A DNA stretch of 64,000 nucleotides from Rhipidocladum racemiflorum (GCA_036346355.1 CM070573.1:20010001-20074000); one strand, 5' to 3'; shown: positions 21,088 through 33,861, counted from the stretch's first letter. Numbers and translations are program-made. The notes: generated by a model not told the origin, from the letters alone.

Positions 21088-24000
21088 TGTAACACCCCAA
21101 AATTTTGCTTTTCTTAAATTCATGTGTGATTTGGCACTTTGGTGAATTTTTGGAATTTTCTGGAATTTATTTGGATTTATTTGGAATTTATTTGAATTTA
21201 TCCCATTTTGAAATAATTAAAGAATTTAATTTTGCAAATAGAATTTTGTTGGAAATATTTTATTTGAGTCCAAAATGTTCCAAAATATTTTCCAGAATTT
21301 TTCCGAATTTTTACGAGTCTTTTGCTATTTTTAATGAATTAAATGAATTATCGGGAATTATTTTAAATATTAAATCGCTGGAAAATCAACCGAGCCATTC
21401 TTGTTCATCCGACCGAGCCCGAAGTCGGACTCGAGTTCGAGTCCGACCGAGCCACGTGACTCGACCGAACCCACTCCTAAACCTAATCAATCCCAACCGT
21501 TGGATCAAGATCCAACTACCGAGATCCGCCCATACCGGCTCGAGCCGATCCGCCCGGATCCGATCGCACAGGCGATCGTGGCCGCTGATCGCGCTTAACG
21601 TGGACGGCCGAAGCGTTGCCGTTTTCGCGAGTCCGAAGCCGGACTCGCCGCCGCACTCCGCCGCCGTGAAGAACTAGGTCTCCGTCTTCCGCACGGACGC
21701 CGAGGCTATTTAATGCCCGGATCGTACCCCGAGGACCGCCGTGACCCCGCGCACTTCTTGCCCTAACCCGCCGAGCTCTAGCCACCGTAGGTTCGCCGGA
21801 ATCGCTCGCCGTAGTTGCGTGAAGCGCTGCCACGGTCCTTGCCTCGCCGCCGTCCGCCGTCCTCCGCCGCCATTGACCCCAGATTCGAAACCCCCGAGGC
21901 CAGGCGCACCCGAAGACACCATCCATCTCGCCGGAGCACGCCCCAACCGCCGTTTGGGTGGTCGCTGCCTCGCCAGCCGGCGCAACTCCGCCGTGAAGCC
22001 ATCGCCGACCCGAGCTCCACCAACCGTCCGATCAAGATCCAAAGGCCCAGATCGTGCCACGTCACCTCGGTGAGTTTCCGATTGAAAATCCTAGATCTAA
22101 TCCCAACCGTTGGATCTAGATCCAACGGCTTAGGTTGCGCCGCGTATCAAGAATCGCACGTGTTAGATTGGATGCGGGCCGTTGGATCAAGATCCAACGG
22201 CCCACGATCGATCACGCGCGCCCCAAGCACGTGAGGCCAAACTCAATCCCACCGGTAGTCGGATTTCAAACCAACGGCCACGATTGTGCCACGCGTCCAG
22301 GAAGCCGGCCGTCGCGCCACGCGGCAGCGTGGTCACCGACACGCCGGCCCGCGTGTCGGCGGCGATGCGTGACGTCACCCATGACGTCATCGGTGGGACC
22401 CACCTGTCAGCACCGTGGGCTGAGCTCCGCTGACGTCAGCGATGACGTCACCCGAGTAGGGCCCACATGTCAGTCTCACGTGGAGTCGTGGACCGAGTCC
22501 ACGGTGGACCCAAGCCAAGCGTGGACCAAGTCCATGGACCGGCTGACGTCCGCCGACCAATCGAGGTCGACACGTGTCCATGCTGACGCAATAATTAATT
22601 TCCGAAAAAGAAAATGATTTATTAATTCGAAATATTGATTCAAATTTAGATTCAAACTTCAAACGCTTATAACTTTTGCGTTTCAACTCCGATTTGAGTG
22701 ATTCAAATTTCTAAATTTGTATAAAATTGAGATCTACCTAAATATGAATTTTATTTAATTTTTGGACTAAAGTTTTTCTCTGTAAAATTATTTAATTGAT
22801 TATTTAAACTTTAAATAATCATAACTTTTGCGTTTTAACTCCGAATTTGACGATTCCAGTTTCTAAAAATCCACAAAATTATGTTATTTCTGTTTATGGA
22901 TTTTATTTGGATGTTTGGATACTTTTTGCCTATTGTTTATTTGTGTATTTGCTATTTGCACGCTTTACGAGTAGACGTTGAAGTGCCGGAAGGATTCGAA
23001 GGAGAAGTATTGACTCAGGATCCAACTCAAGACCAAGAGCAAGTACTTTTTGAAGGCAAGTTGTGCTTTGACCATGTTGATCCTATTTCGAAATCTATTT
23101 TGATTTAAACTATTGCATGCTAGTTCAGTTAGAAAAATACTTTGTTTAAACCTGGGGGTTAGATAAATACCAATTTGCTATATGACACCTTGATTACTTA
23201 AGTATGTGCCATGACCCTTTGTCACCCTAGTTGTGGATTACTAGTTGGACATTACTAAAATTGCCAACATGGGTTTAGATCGTTGTAGTATCTTTGCTTA
23301 GACACCTTTCGTGCTCATAACATGATTTTGGACAATCAAATGTTAATATTGACTTAATGATATATTGAACCTGTTTTGGGAAAAGTATCATGTGATGGCA
23401 CGTGGTGCATGGTAATCAACTGGGGTTTGATAAACAGTTTTCGACCGGGGCATGTGGCAAGAGTAATCAGTGGGCCGGGCCAGGCATTGGGGATGTTGAT
23501 TTGGTTCTTCGGGTAGTCTTGCCCTGGTCACTCTAAGGACTTAACCTTGCAAGCCTTTGAACTGGGTCATACTTGCAACCACATGGCTGGAATGGGACGG
23601 CCCTAGTTGACTAAGTCGCTAAGGACTCGCTTGTGGAGCCTCAGGGTGTCAATTACACCGTTTGTGTGATTGTACGGGGGAGCGTATCGTGGCTGTGGCC
23701 AGATACCCATCTAACGGTGTGTTGGTCCCATACTTCGCCTTGGCTAAGGGAAGGGATGGTGTAGAGCACGAACCGGAGAGGACCACCTGTGTTGTTTGAG
23801 GCTTCCGAAAGGCTTTGTTACGGAAACTCGCCTTTGTGGTGTTTGACTGTATCTTGTGGGTAAAGTGCATAACCTCTGCAGAGTGTAGAATCTATTTAAA
23901 TAGCCGAGTCCACGGTACTGGACAATGCTCGGGAATTACAGTCAAGGGTTAGACTTTCTGAAAATAACTTTGGTTTGAAAGGTTGGGTTGGTTTAGTAAT

Positions 24001-24590
24001 AAAGATGATGGAAATATGGTTTAGGATGGGGAAAATGTTTATTAAACTTCTTGAAAAGTTATTTATGCTTTACTTATTTCTACTGCTTTCGAATCTACTT
24101 ATATTATTTGACAAAGGCTGTTTACTGCAAATATACCTTGAGCTATTCCTTTGTACCAAGCCATGCATGTAGTATATTAGCTTGCATTCTGTGCATGACT
24201 TGCTGAGTACCAAGTACTCACCCTTGCCTCAACACAATATCAGTTGAAGAAGAGACTGCACCAGCTTTGGAGGAGGAACTCCAAGAGGATACGTCTACTT
24301 AGGGAAGCGAGCCCAGTCAGTTGCCTGTGGTATACTGGATGGCGCCACGAAGCTATTTGATTTTCCGCTGCTATTATTTTTCTCTGAATAAGTTTCGCCT
24401 TACGAGGCATACATTTGTAACTTGGCCATAAGGTCGAGTAACCAGTTTGGTTATTTAAATAAAGTACTTTATTGGTATCGAGTGGTATGATTGTGATATT
24501 TACCAATGTTAAGACTGTGTGCACTAGCGCGTTCCTGGACTAGTGCTGAATACACAGAGGGTCCGGATTTGCAAATTCGGGGTCCCGACA
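21088..24590 (+). repeat. 3' LTR of element A
   Basis: 3503 bases, ends TGTAACACCCC and GGGTCCCGACA, followed by the target duplication aaaac. Long stretches are identical to the 5' LTR. The differences are short blocks, concentrated in the GC-rich part and in a recurrent TCG/CTG exchange described under findings. Confidence 0.95.
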
Positions 24591-24595
24591 AAAAC

Positions 24596-24763
24596 CCACT
24601 TCTGAAATCCAGAACTCGCACTTTTTCAGCTTAGCAAAGAATTGATTCTCCCTCAGGGTACTCAGCACAAGCCTCAAGTGTCGCTCATGCTCCTCTTCTG
24701 ATTTAGAGTAAATCAGAATGTCATCGATGAACACTACCACAAACTCATCACCTCCCTTCTGCG
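24596..24763 (-). pseudogene. Reverse transcriptase active-site segment of element B
   Basis: Reads DEFVVVFIDDILIYSKS...LRENQFFAKLKKCEFWISEVGF and holds the F-I-D-D catalytic motif and the following palm strands. It continues across element A into 13108. Upstream on the minus strand (above about 24755) the similarity stops: the next codons give QKGG instead of the usual YLD-type motif, and a degraded primer-site-like sequence follows. The N-terminal RT, protease and gag are therefore deleted. Confidence 0.85.
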
Positions 24764-24804
24764 ATACGGTGCTATCACAAAAGGCAGGCTCTAAATATGC
24801 AACA

Positions 24805-27800
24805 TGTGCCGGTCCCTGGATCAGTAGCCAGCATGCATATACACAAATTGAAATCACATCCATACAATACCAAAATATTACAGTTGTAGCGGAAGCAGTT
24901 CATACATAATAATATTACAAAGTCCAAAAGTATTAAAACCCTTATCTTGCAGTATGCCAACTACCCATTCTCCACAGGCAACTGACAAGGTAAGCCCTAA
25001 GTAGAAGAAGGATCATTGTCATTGTAACCAATGTCGACATAGGGTTCTTCGAAGTATTCTAATTCCGTACCTAAAAACAACAACGAGGCAAAGGTGAGTA
25101 CATTTTGTACTCAGCAAGACTTCAAGTGTTTGCAACCCTAATTACATGCAAGCTTATACAAAGTGGGTCTCTACGGTTGATTGCATAAAGCGAAATTCAA
25201 AGTAAATACTGGATTGTAATTTGAAGGCATAATTTGTAAAGACAGTTGATGAGTAAGTAAATTAATACGCGACATTATCCATATATCACAATTGAACATA
25301 ATCATGTCCTTTCATCGATCCCGTGGCCAACAAATGGCACAACACCATTATAACACCAACATAGAACACAAATCTGCTATCTTTGCCAACACATGGCACA
25401 ACAGCTAAGTTCAACCTTGCCAACAAATGTCAAGTGTTGAATCATCTGCGGGGTAAATATCTCTATTCCAAATTTTATCTTCTCATTTTTAAGAAAATTA
25501 TTAAAACATCTAACTAGTGCAAGTTCACCAAGTGCTCATAACCGAGAGCGCGGCTAATCGATTAGTTTTAAACCTCTGCAGGGTTGTACAGCTTTACCCA
25601 CAAAGAATGATTTTCCCTTTTTGCAATGCATATTTAACACATTTTCTTTGGTGTGCCGCGAGGAAAATCATACATAACCTTTACATTACTTAATCTCAAC
25701 TTTGCACCAGCCCAGTACCAACAAACCCTTACTAATGGCGGCAGAAGAATCAAGTATACAAAGTTTGGTGAACAAATTGACCCAAACGAACGAATCGCCT
25801 CTTTTCTCCCCATTAGTAAGGCATATATAGTTGCATTGGGATGTGTTTGACCCACACCTTTGTGTGGACACCCCTACGAGCAATCCTGCAGGAACAGCCC
25901 GTGCTACTACGGCCTGCCAATGTGCAAAGTCGGTTTTAAGCAACTTAATGAGTTATAGCCATCCCATACCAACATTGTGGATGTACGGTAGATCTTGGAT
26001 CATGCAACACTATGTTCGGTCCTTAATCCGACCCGGGCGATAAATCTCCCCCTAACTACGTGCAAGTACCCTCTCACACAACCGGTTATTGCCAATAATC
26101 GCCCGCGTTCAAAACATAGTTTTATTTGCATTTTTATCAACATATCAGTATTCTTTATGTCATATCCAACCTTTTAAATTTTGCAAGAACCCAACTTTCC
26201 ATTCTAAGCAAGACTAAGCATGTGTAACCATGAAGCGTGTATTCCCAATTCACATTTTCGTGTGTCATCCCAAGTCCTATGGTGTCAAAGGTTCACATGG
26301 CAACTATAATTAAGAATATCCACAATGAAGGTCATAACTACCATAATTCCGCAAAGTAGCATTATATGAACATATTGCATGCATGTAAAACAATATGAAA
26401 ACATTTCTAAATCTGGGTTCAACATGTTCAAGGGGTGCTTGCCTTGCAAGTCGTTGTCGTCGAGGAAGAGTTCGGGAGTGTAAAGTTCAGCGTCGGCTAT
26501 GTCGGATTCTACCCATCGCAACGCGGTACATAACAAATAAATAAAGATCCGATAAGGCAAAAAGAATACATATAGCAAATCAAGAAATCAACACACACAT
26601 CAAGCATTAGTTTCTAGGGTTTAATCTAAGATTTCACATGCTATTACGTTTTCCGATGGTGAAGGTTACTTAAGTGCCGTTATTGACTATTTAATGAAGC
26701 TACATACACAATCATCATAACACCCTAAGAATTTCCTTTCCATTAAGTAGTCTACTTGTTTTTAGGGTACTCAAACAGTGCTCACATTCCTTTCTCAGGG
26801 TTTTTTTTGTCCAAAGTACAACCACATAGAACTTAGGGTTTTCGGTGAACAGGTTAACAACTATTCAAATGGAGTAACGAATGGAACAAGTATTTTCTTC
26901 TCAATACATCTATCATAATAGGGACCCTACTATTTTTAGGTCATTTACACCGTGATTGCACTAAGTTTCCAAGGTTAAAACTTCTAATTTGCAAATACAT
27001 GAATAACACACCTAGAGCAATGTTTCATTTAATAAAAAGGTCTAAAGCATGAACAACCCTAAATGTTTTTTTGCATAATTGAGTTGTTCACAGTACATGG
27101 AGTCTAACAAAATTGGTTTCACTCAAATCGGAGTTCGTTTGCTCAAATTCCATTCAAAGTGCATATGCAACCTACAATTCAAATTTGAATTTAAATTTTA
27201 AATAGTGGACAAACATTCAATATTTTTACATATTCTAGATCTACAACTCAAACCATGAATTTACATATTTTTCTCATAATTTTTGGATTTAATTTGCAAA
27301 ATATATAAGCAAATGAAGTTTGAGTTTGGAAATATTCTTAAAAATGGAAAAATACGTTTTCCAGCTCGAAAAGTGCATTTCCCATTTTTGGCAACCTTCC
27401 GGAATGGGCCAGCTGATAGGGTGGCCCTTACGGCAGTTGATCGCACAGGCGCCGAGATCGACAAATGGCCCGGTTGGCGGCGACATGAGAGAGAGAGAAG
27501 AGTGTGCGGGGAGGTTGACAAGCCGGGCCCGCGTGGCAGTCTCATCGGGCAGGGGACAGCGGAGCGGAGGCTGCCGGCAACGCGTGAGGGCCGGAGGGGC
27601 TCGAAGGTTAGCTCAGTGAACTTGAGGGCGGTGCGGGGATTCTGGGGCGCTTGTCGGAAGGGCTTCGACGCGCCGGGGAGGGCCCGCGACGGCGACTGGC
27701 GGCACACCGAGGGGTGTTCATCTGGCAAGGAGGAAGACGGCGTTAGAGCTCGGAAGAATGAAGGAGAAAGCACCAACGAGGTACGAGGATCATTTTCCCC

Positions 27801-29283
27801 TACCACACCCGATCAGAGATGGGTCGCAAAGGCGTGGCGACGGTGGACCGGAGCCGGGGATGAAGGACTTCGCCGTGGCGGTCCCCGAGGCTATGCGCCC
27901 TAAAATTGAGGGAGGGGAAGTGATCAAGGACTACTGAGGAGCCTTCTCGCAAGGGGAATTGGGAGGAGGAATGTCAGTACGGGGTCTCGGCGGCGCTTTC
28001 AGCTGGAAGCGAGGAAGAAGGAGTGATTCACTTCAATGCCGCTTCGGTTGGGCATGGGGGAGGGTCTAGAGGCGAACGAAGAGCGAAGGGGGTTCGGGTG
28101 GCTTTAGAGCCGATCCAAATGGGGGTTGTCGAGAGGAAAGGAGGCGGCCCAGGTCCTCGGCGACAGGGCGGTCGTCAGCGGCTTGGCTTAAGTCAAATCC
28201 GAGGTAGGGCGTGGCGAGCACGCTAGAGCAGGTGAGCAACTGTCGTCCTCGAGGAGGCTCTGCGACCTTCGGACAAAATGGCGAGGCGAGGAGCTCCAAT
28301 CAGCAACGCGGGGAGAGGAGGGAAGAGAGGAAGGGAGTCAGGGAGAAGGGAGGGGACTAACGCATGGGGCCAGGGCCCATGGGCAGAGAGAGAAGGAGGG
28401 AAAGGAGAGGGGCTATGCTGGTCTACCTGGTGGGCCGGCCGGGCCCGCTTGCAGTGATGGAAGGTAAAAAGAAATGGTCCCAAGACTTTACTCTCACCCG
28501 ATAGCAGCATAGCAACAATCAAATCCTAGGACAATCGCTTTGAAGATTTTTGAAATTTTTAACTTAGAATCCTGACAGAGTTACCTTAGTTATGTAAAAT
28601 TTTCAAGTGAAAATACCTCATACTTTATTTTCTAAAAATCTGACAACAGGGAAAACCCAAAAATCCTATTTTCGGTTTTTGATTTAACGGAGTGGTCAAA
28701 ATGTCTTATATATTTTTGAAAAATTTTCTCAGAGATCCTCAAGATAGTTCTAAACTCCAGTAAAAATTTGAAGTTGAAAAGATAAATAGTTTTTTTTGTA
28801 CGAGTTCTTTTAGTGCAAATCTCAGATTTTCTCAAAACCACTCTTTTAATTTTCTAAGGCAGTAAAACCCATTATTTTGTCACTTTAGAGGAAGTATTCA
28901 TCACTATTTTTTTAGCAAAGGTAGACATTGAGAATTAGAGTAACTGATTAATTTTTTTAGCTTTGGATAAGTTACAAAATAGTTTATTAAATTCTAACAT
29001 TGCTGTCAGATCATGGATTACTAAAGCAATTACCTCATGTAAAAATTTGAAAATTCCTTTTTACTTTAGTAAAAGCTATTCACAGATCAAAATCACTTTA
29101 GAGGAAGTATTCATCACTATTTTGTTTTTCCCCCCCTTCACTTTTTACCATTTTACCTATTTAGTAATTTACTATTTGATTTTTCCTATTTGAATAAATC
29201 CACAAAATTAAGGAATAAGGTTTTAAATTCAGATTTGTATTCTCAAAGCACATTTCATTGAAGTAATATTTCAGGATGTTACA
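24805..29283 (-). repeat. Long gypsy LTR (E), minus orientation
   Basis: On the minus strand it starts TGTAACATCCTG (29283) and ends ...GGGACCGGCACA (24805), giving 4479 bases. The layout resembles the solo LTR at 50889-54445: the same start, a GC-rich stretch (27400-28450) with incidental open frames, and a 'gagtac...tactcagcaag' block. Just beyond its 3' end the plus-strand sequence aggctctaaatatgc (24786-24800) resembles a decayed primer site (ggctctgatacc), which suggests a 5' LTR rather than a solo LTR. It does not match the 3' LTR of the adjoining pol. The right edge is the RNase H gene of element C. No clean target duplication was found. Confidence 0.65.
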
Positions 29284-31140
29284 AGTGCCAAGTCCGGGGT
29301 TCTAGCAGATTTCATTGCAGAATGGAGACACGTTGAGGAAAGGGGACACGAGGTGGTTAATGACCACTGGATCATGTTCTTCGATGGGTCACTCACGCTT
29401 CAGGGCTCAGGGTTCGGAGTCGTGCTCAAGTCCCCGATAGGTGAGAAACTCAAATATGTTATCCACCTTAATTTTCCAGCTTCCAACAATGTTGCAAAAT
29501 ACGAAGGACTGGTTAACGGCTTCCGGATAGCTGCATCGCTTGGCATAAAGCAACTACTCGTGAAAGGGGACTCACAGCTAGTCGTAAAATGAGTATAGAA
29601 GGAGTCTCAATGTTCGGATGACAACATGACGGCTTGCTTGAATGAGGTTCACAAGCTAGAGCACAAGTTCGAAGGGCTCGAGGTAAGATACATCCGACGA
29701 AGCGACAACTCCGCTACCGACGAAATTGCCAGGCTCGCTTCGTCTCAGTCACTAGTCCCTATGGGAGTCTTCATCGAGAAAATCCTCAAACCATCTGTTT
29801 CCCCTAAACTGGAGACATATGCTATCCAACTCGATCAGCAGTCTGATCGAGTTAGCGAGGCAGAACCCGCAAACATGAAAGTTGTGCTACTCGAAAGCGA
29901 GCCGACTTGGATGACCCCATTCCAAACCTATCTCGAAGGTCGAGAGGTCCCTGATAATGATGCCTCAGCCGAGAAAATTGCGCGTAAGTCCAAACTGTAC
30001 GTATTGGTAGACGACAAGCTCTACCGAAAGCGTAGTAACGAAATCTTGATGAAGTGCATCACTCAGGAAGAGGGCAATAAAATATTGCTCGATGTCTATG
30101 GAGGATTCTACGGTAACCACACGTCCTATCACGCTCTCGTCGGGAAAGTTTTCTGGCAAGGGTTTTATTGGTCGATTGCCCTCTAGGACGCTTGCGAGCT
30201 AGGGAAAAAGTGCGAGAGCTGCCAATTTTTTGACAAGCAGACCACCCGACCAGCACAAGCACAACAAACTATTCCTCTGTCTTGTCCCTTCTCTATCTGG
30301 GCTTGGATATCCTGGGACCTTTCCCAATAGCCCAAGGAGGTTACAAGTTCTTGTTTGTAGCAATCGACACATTCACCAAGTGGATCAAGGCTAAGCCCGT
30401 TAGGAATGTCACCTCAGAAGCAGCCAAGAGGTTCATGAGGATCATCGTTACTCGATTTGGTATCCCTAATCGAGTAATCACAGACAACGGCACCCAATTC
30501 AAGAGTAATGTTTTCATAGTCTTTTGTGAAGAATTGGGCGTCAAACTCTTTTTTGCCTCTGTAGCTCATCCCCAGAATAGCGGTTAGGTCGATCGCGCAA
30601 ATGGCATTGTCCTGCAAGGAATCAAAACCCGCGTGTTTGATAGGCTCAAGGCTTACTCGACCTGATGGGCAAAAGAACAACCTTCGGTACTATGGGCCGT
30701 TCGAACATCGACCAGCTGTGCCACTGGTGAGACACCATTCTTCCTAGTCTATGGAGCAGAAGCAGTGCTCCCAAGTGAACTAACATTCAGATCGCCTCAA
30801 GTGGATAACTACTCTGAAGAGACCAAGAGCAGATACAAGCAGATGACGTAAACTTACTCGAAGAACATCATGACCGAGCTTCCATCTGAGCAGCCAAGTA
30901 CCAGCAAGCCTTGTGTAGATACCACAGTCAATGGATTCACGAAAGAGTGCTAACCACCGGAGACCAAGCACTATAGAAAGTACAAAAGCAAGATAATTGC
31001 AACAAATTATCTCCTAAGTGGGAAGGTCCCTTCGTGGTGGTCAAAGTAACTCGACCAGGATCAGTATGCCTATCTATGTCGGATGGCACAATTCTTGGCA
31101 ATTCATGGAACATCGACCAGTTAAGAAGATTTCACACGTA
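29284..31140 (+). pseudogene. Tat-lineage element C: archaeal-type RNase H and integrase, decayed
   Basis: Starts inside the linker SGVLADFIAEW. The archaeal-type RNase H follows with WIMFFDGS, NNVAKYEGL (lysine in place of the conserved glutamate) and KGDSQLVVK, then a stop at 29590. The next frame (29626-30186) gives its C-terminus and the integrase zinc region (YGNHTSYHALVGKVFWQGFYW). The integrase core is at 30282-30740: AIDTFTKW and TDNGTQF carry two catalytic aspartates, then a TAG at 30586-30588 and VDRANG, where aspartate replaces the third acidic glutamate. PFFLVYGAEAVLPSEL and the C-terminus are recognisable up to about 31130. Everything upstream of RNase H in this element is missing. 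Confidence 0.85.
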
Positions 31141-31236
31141 AACCTTAGAAAGTACACGTCACAAGTAAAATCCAGGTAAGTGCAATTTCATTAATATTAT
31201 TAAAATATTTTACATCTGGAGGCAGGTACTCTGCAA

Positions 31237-31810
31237 CTATTTGGCGCCGGCATCATCGCATCGCCTGCCCTTCATCCATGGGGACTCGAACGAGAACAGG
31301 AGTGTCCTCAGAATCTTCCTCCGCCCTAGGTGCGGGCCAGAGGAGTGAGCAAAAGCTCGATCACCGGCTAACGAGGACGATAGCCTCTCTATCGATGGAG
31401 GCCGCGAAGCGCTGGTAGTTTCTAAACTCCCGGCCGGCGTGGGAGCACTGAAGCCACCTCGAGCTTCACCTCCTCCTTGCGTAGCGGCAGCATCAGCAGC
31501 ATCTCTTCCTCCCACGATAGGCCACGGCGTTGAACGAGGAAGAGTTGCCAAAAGCTTCAGCCTCGTCTTCGGCGATGGCGGCGACTGCTCCTCCGTGGAA
31601 GTCTTCGAGTCATGCTTAACTTTTAACTTACTGGTCACCTCCTCCTCCCCCAACTACACCTCCTTCTCGATGGCCTCTCAGTCAATCTCACCGTCCGCAT
31701 CAGATGAAATGACGATCAGACTAGGTGAGTTCTCAATTGGGGGCAGCAGAGGAAGAGAATCCTCAACGATTTCAATGGAAGGGGAAGGTGGCGGAGCAAA
31801 GGCCATGATC
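31237..31810 (-). pseudogene. Antisense ORF block in 3' region of element C, copy 2
   Basis: Minus-strand reading starts MAFAPPPSPSIEIVEDSLPL and contains NSPSLIVISSDADGEID. A frame change leads to EEEVTSKLKVKHDSK and a proline/arginine-rich end. It resembles the ORF at 31987-32406 (SSDAD.EID, EEVTSKLK versus DEVTSELK), so the two are tandem duplicates about 600 bases apart. No known domain is recognised. It lies antisense to pol, between integrase and the LTR. Confidence 0.5.
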
Positions 31811-31986
31811 GCATAGGGAGCTCTAGAAACAAACAAGGGGAAAAGTGAAGAGACGAAGGCGAAGTGAGGCAAAGTGGTTACGAGTCCAATCCATTTATAG
31901 CACGGGAAGCACATCAAATCAAGTCGTTCCAAATCCCAGAGGCACGCACTAACGCACCACACTGGGTGCAAAAACTGAAGCTACAC

Positions 31987-32406
31987 TTACTCTACCGTTG
32001 AGCATAGCGCCACCTGGGAGTCAAAAGACCCACAACCCCGAGACATACGCTCAACTCTCCACTCGATGAACTCATCGAGTCGAAAGTCGGGGGCTACACC
32101 GGGTATTTTCAATGGAGGGAGAAGGTGCCAGGGGACAAAGCTTGTTTTGAGCTTCAATTCCATCCCCGGCGGTGGCGCGGTCAACCTTTCCTCAATGGTC
32201 TCTCGACCGGTGTCGAGCTTCAGCTCACTGGTAACTTCGTCTTCGTCCTTCGGCCACACCTCCTTCTCGATATCCTCCCAGTCGATCTCATCATCTGCAT
32301 CAGACGAGATGATGATCTGACTTGGTGAGTTTACGGCTGTTGGTGGTGGGAGAGAAAAGTCTTCGAGGATATTTACAAATGAAAAAGATGGCAGAGAAGA
32401 AGCCAT
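31987..32406 (-). pseudogene. Antisense ORF block in 3' region of element C, copy 1
   Basis: From the methionine at 32406 it reads MASSLPSFSFVNILEDF, then NSPSQIIISSDADDEIDWED and DEDEVTSELKLDTGRE, and ends at a stop near 31987. It is an intact open frame of about 140 residues, acidic in its first half. The copia solo LTR at 32453 lies just upstream of its start, so any original upstream coding or promoter sequence has been separated. Function unknown. Confidence 0.5.
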
Positions 32407-32452
32407 GAGCGCGTCGGAGCAACTAAGGTTCCTTGAACGAAGTGGTTGCAAG

Positions 32453-33861
32453 TGTTGGGGAACGCGGTATGCTACTCTAGCACAAATTAAAATTTCTACC
32501 GCAAACCAGAAAAGCTACTCGCAAGAAGGGGATCATAGATCTATTACCACTAGACGCGCAGTTGCGGAATCCTTTGCACGTCGTTGTAGTGGATCGTTCT
32601 CGCCGTGGATCGTCCTCGCCATGGATCGTCCTCGTCGTGGATCGTCCTCGCTGCGGATCGTCACCGCGGATCGTCCTCGCCACAGATCGTCCTCGCTGCG
32701 GATCGTCCTCTCCACACCACAGTAGCAGCAGCGTCACCACAGCAGTCCACACGTCCGGGGATGGAACGCCGTGCGTCGGTGTGCAAGCACCGGGTCGCTC
32801 GGCAGGGGCAACGACAGGAGTTGGCTAGGGTTTCTGGCGAAACACCTCTAAACCGCACGAAAGTCTGTGCTGCGTCCAACCTCCTCCCCTCCTTATATAG
32901 CCACGAGGCGAAACCCTAGGCAGTCAGGGCCCATCTACGCGCTAAGCCCACGAGGTCCATTAATTACGGATCCAATCCGAATTGATGCGTCGGCCAAATT
33001 AAGTGTGTGACCCTGTAGGTTCATGCGCATTTGGACATGGATTCGGAAAACCCTTTTCTAATCCAATAGTCGGTAGCGGCTCCTTGCAGAGCATGCCAAC
33101 TCCCAAACGCATATGATTAAAGTACTGGTGTGATAATCCCTTTGCCAAACTATATGAAGATCGAACTCAAGGCGAGAAGCATGTCATCCTTTGACAGTTC
33201 AATCCATCTCTCGTATCCGTGATATATTAATAAGTTGTGATTGACTTCTCAATCACGGCATGGCCATGCACTTCCTTAATCATATCACACGAGTAGCCTA
33301 GACATATATCTCCGTTACATTGGAGTGGCAAATTCCATCTCGACTGCTCACTTCCCTCTACATGTTTCATAGTAAACATGAAAGCTACCTTTATAACTAT
33401 CCAATTAGGAAATAGTGTTTGGTAACCCCAAGGTAAACTATTACACATGTAGGGAATATGACAATCTCAGGTCTAAGGATCATACATCTACTATGTATGA
33501 GATACACTGATGACACATAAGAACGTAACATTCTCGCAGTGTCCCATTGTGGGTCTATCTAACCCATGTTCTTCAACATGTGTCCACAATGTATTGATGA
33601 TATCTCCATATCCCATGATCTATGAAACATGATCATCGAACAATACATGTGCTGATCTATTCATCGTTGTCCTATACGATGATATCCGATCAGAGATATT
33701 TATCGAATTATATCAATAAGTAAAGAGCTTCATAAACAAGTCACACACTTGTTGATCAAAACAATGATATACATTCATTGGACCAATAATCATATTATTA
33801 TTCATAAACATATTCATGTTACAATCATCCATATGATTGCCTCAAGGGCATAACACTAACA
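32453..33861 (+). mobile_element. Copia-type solo LTR, BARE/Angela/RIRE1-like start
   Basis: It starts TGTTGGGGAACG and ends GGGCATAACACTAACA, with the perfect duplication gcaag at 32448-32452 and 33862-33866. The TGTTGGGGAACG start is typical of the BARE/Angela/RIRE1 copia group. A TATA-like tatatag lies at about 32895 in the expected U3 position. No internal domain remains, so the element was reduced by LTR-LTR recombination. It sits in the antisense gene block of element C. Confidence 0.88.
32580..32712. repeat. Short tandem array (about 16-base unit) in the copia LTR
   Basis: Variants of ggatcgtcctcgccgt are repeated about eight times, giving a CpG-rich block (the minus strand reads repeated DDPRRGRS-type peptides, which are not a gene). 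Confidence 0.8.

Larger units (their letters stand above)
13114..24590 (+). mobile_element. Element A: chromovirus-like Ty3/gypsy retrotransposon, complete ends, internally deleted
   Basis: Two long LTRs (13114-16608 and 21088-24590) enclose 4.5 kb of internal DNA with a methionine-tRNA-type primer site, remnants of gag, protease, RNase H, integrase and a chromodomain-like tail, and a polypurine tract. The flanks are a perfect 5-base duplication, aaaac at 13109-13113 and 24591-24595. Removing A joins the reverse transcriptase of element B in frame (...KCEFWISEVGF + FGHIINPEG...), which proves the insertion. The gag N-terminal half and the RT palm are missing, so A cannot move by itself. Confidence 0.95.

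Noticed and set aside
27261..28526. Open frames up to about 200 residues on both strands
   Set aside because: They lie inside LTR E, in the GC-rich part that corresponds to the one in LTR F. No recognisable protein.
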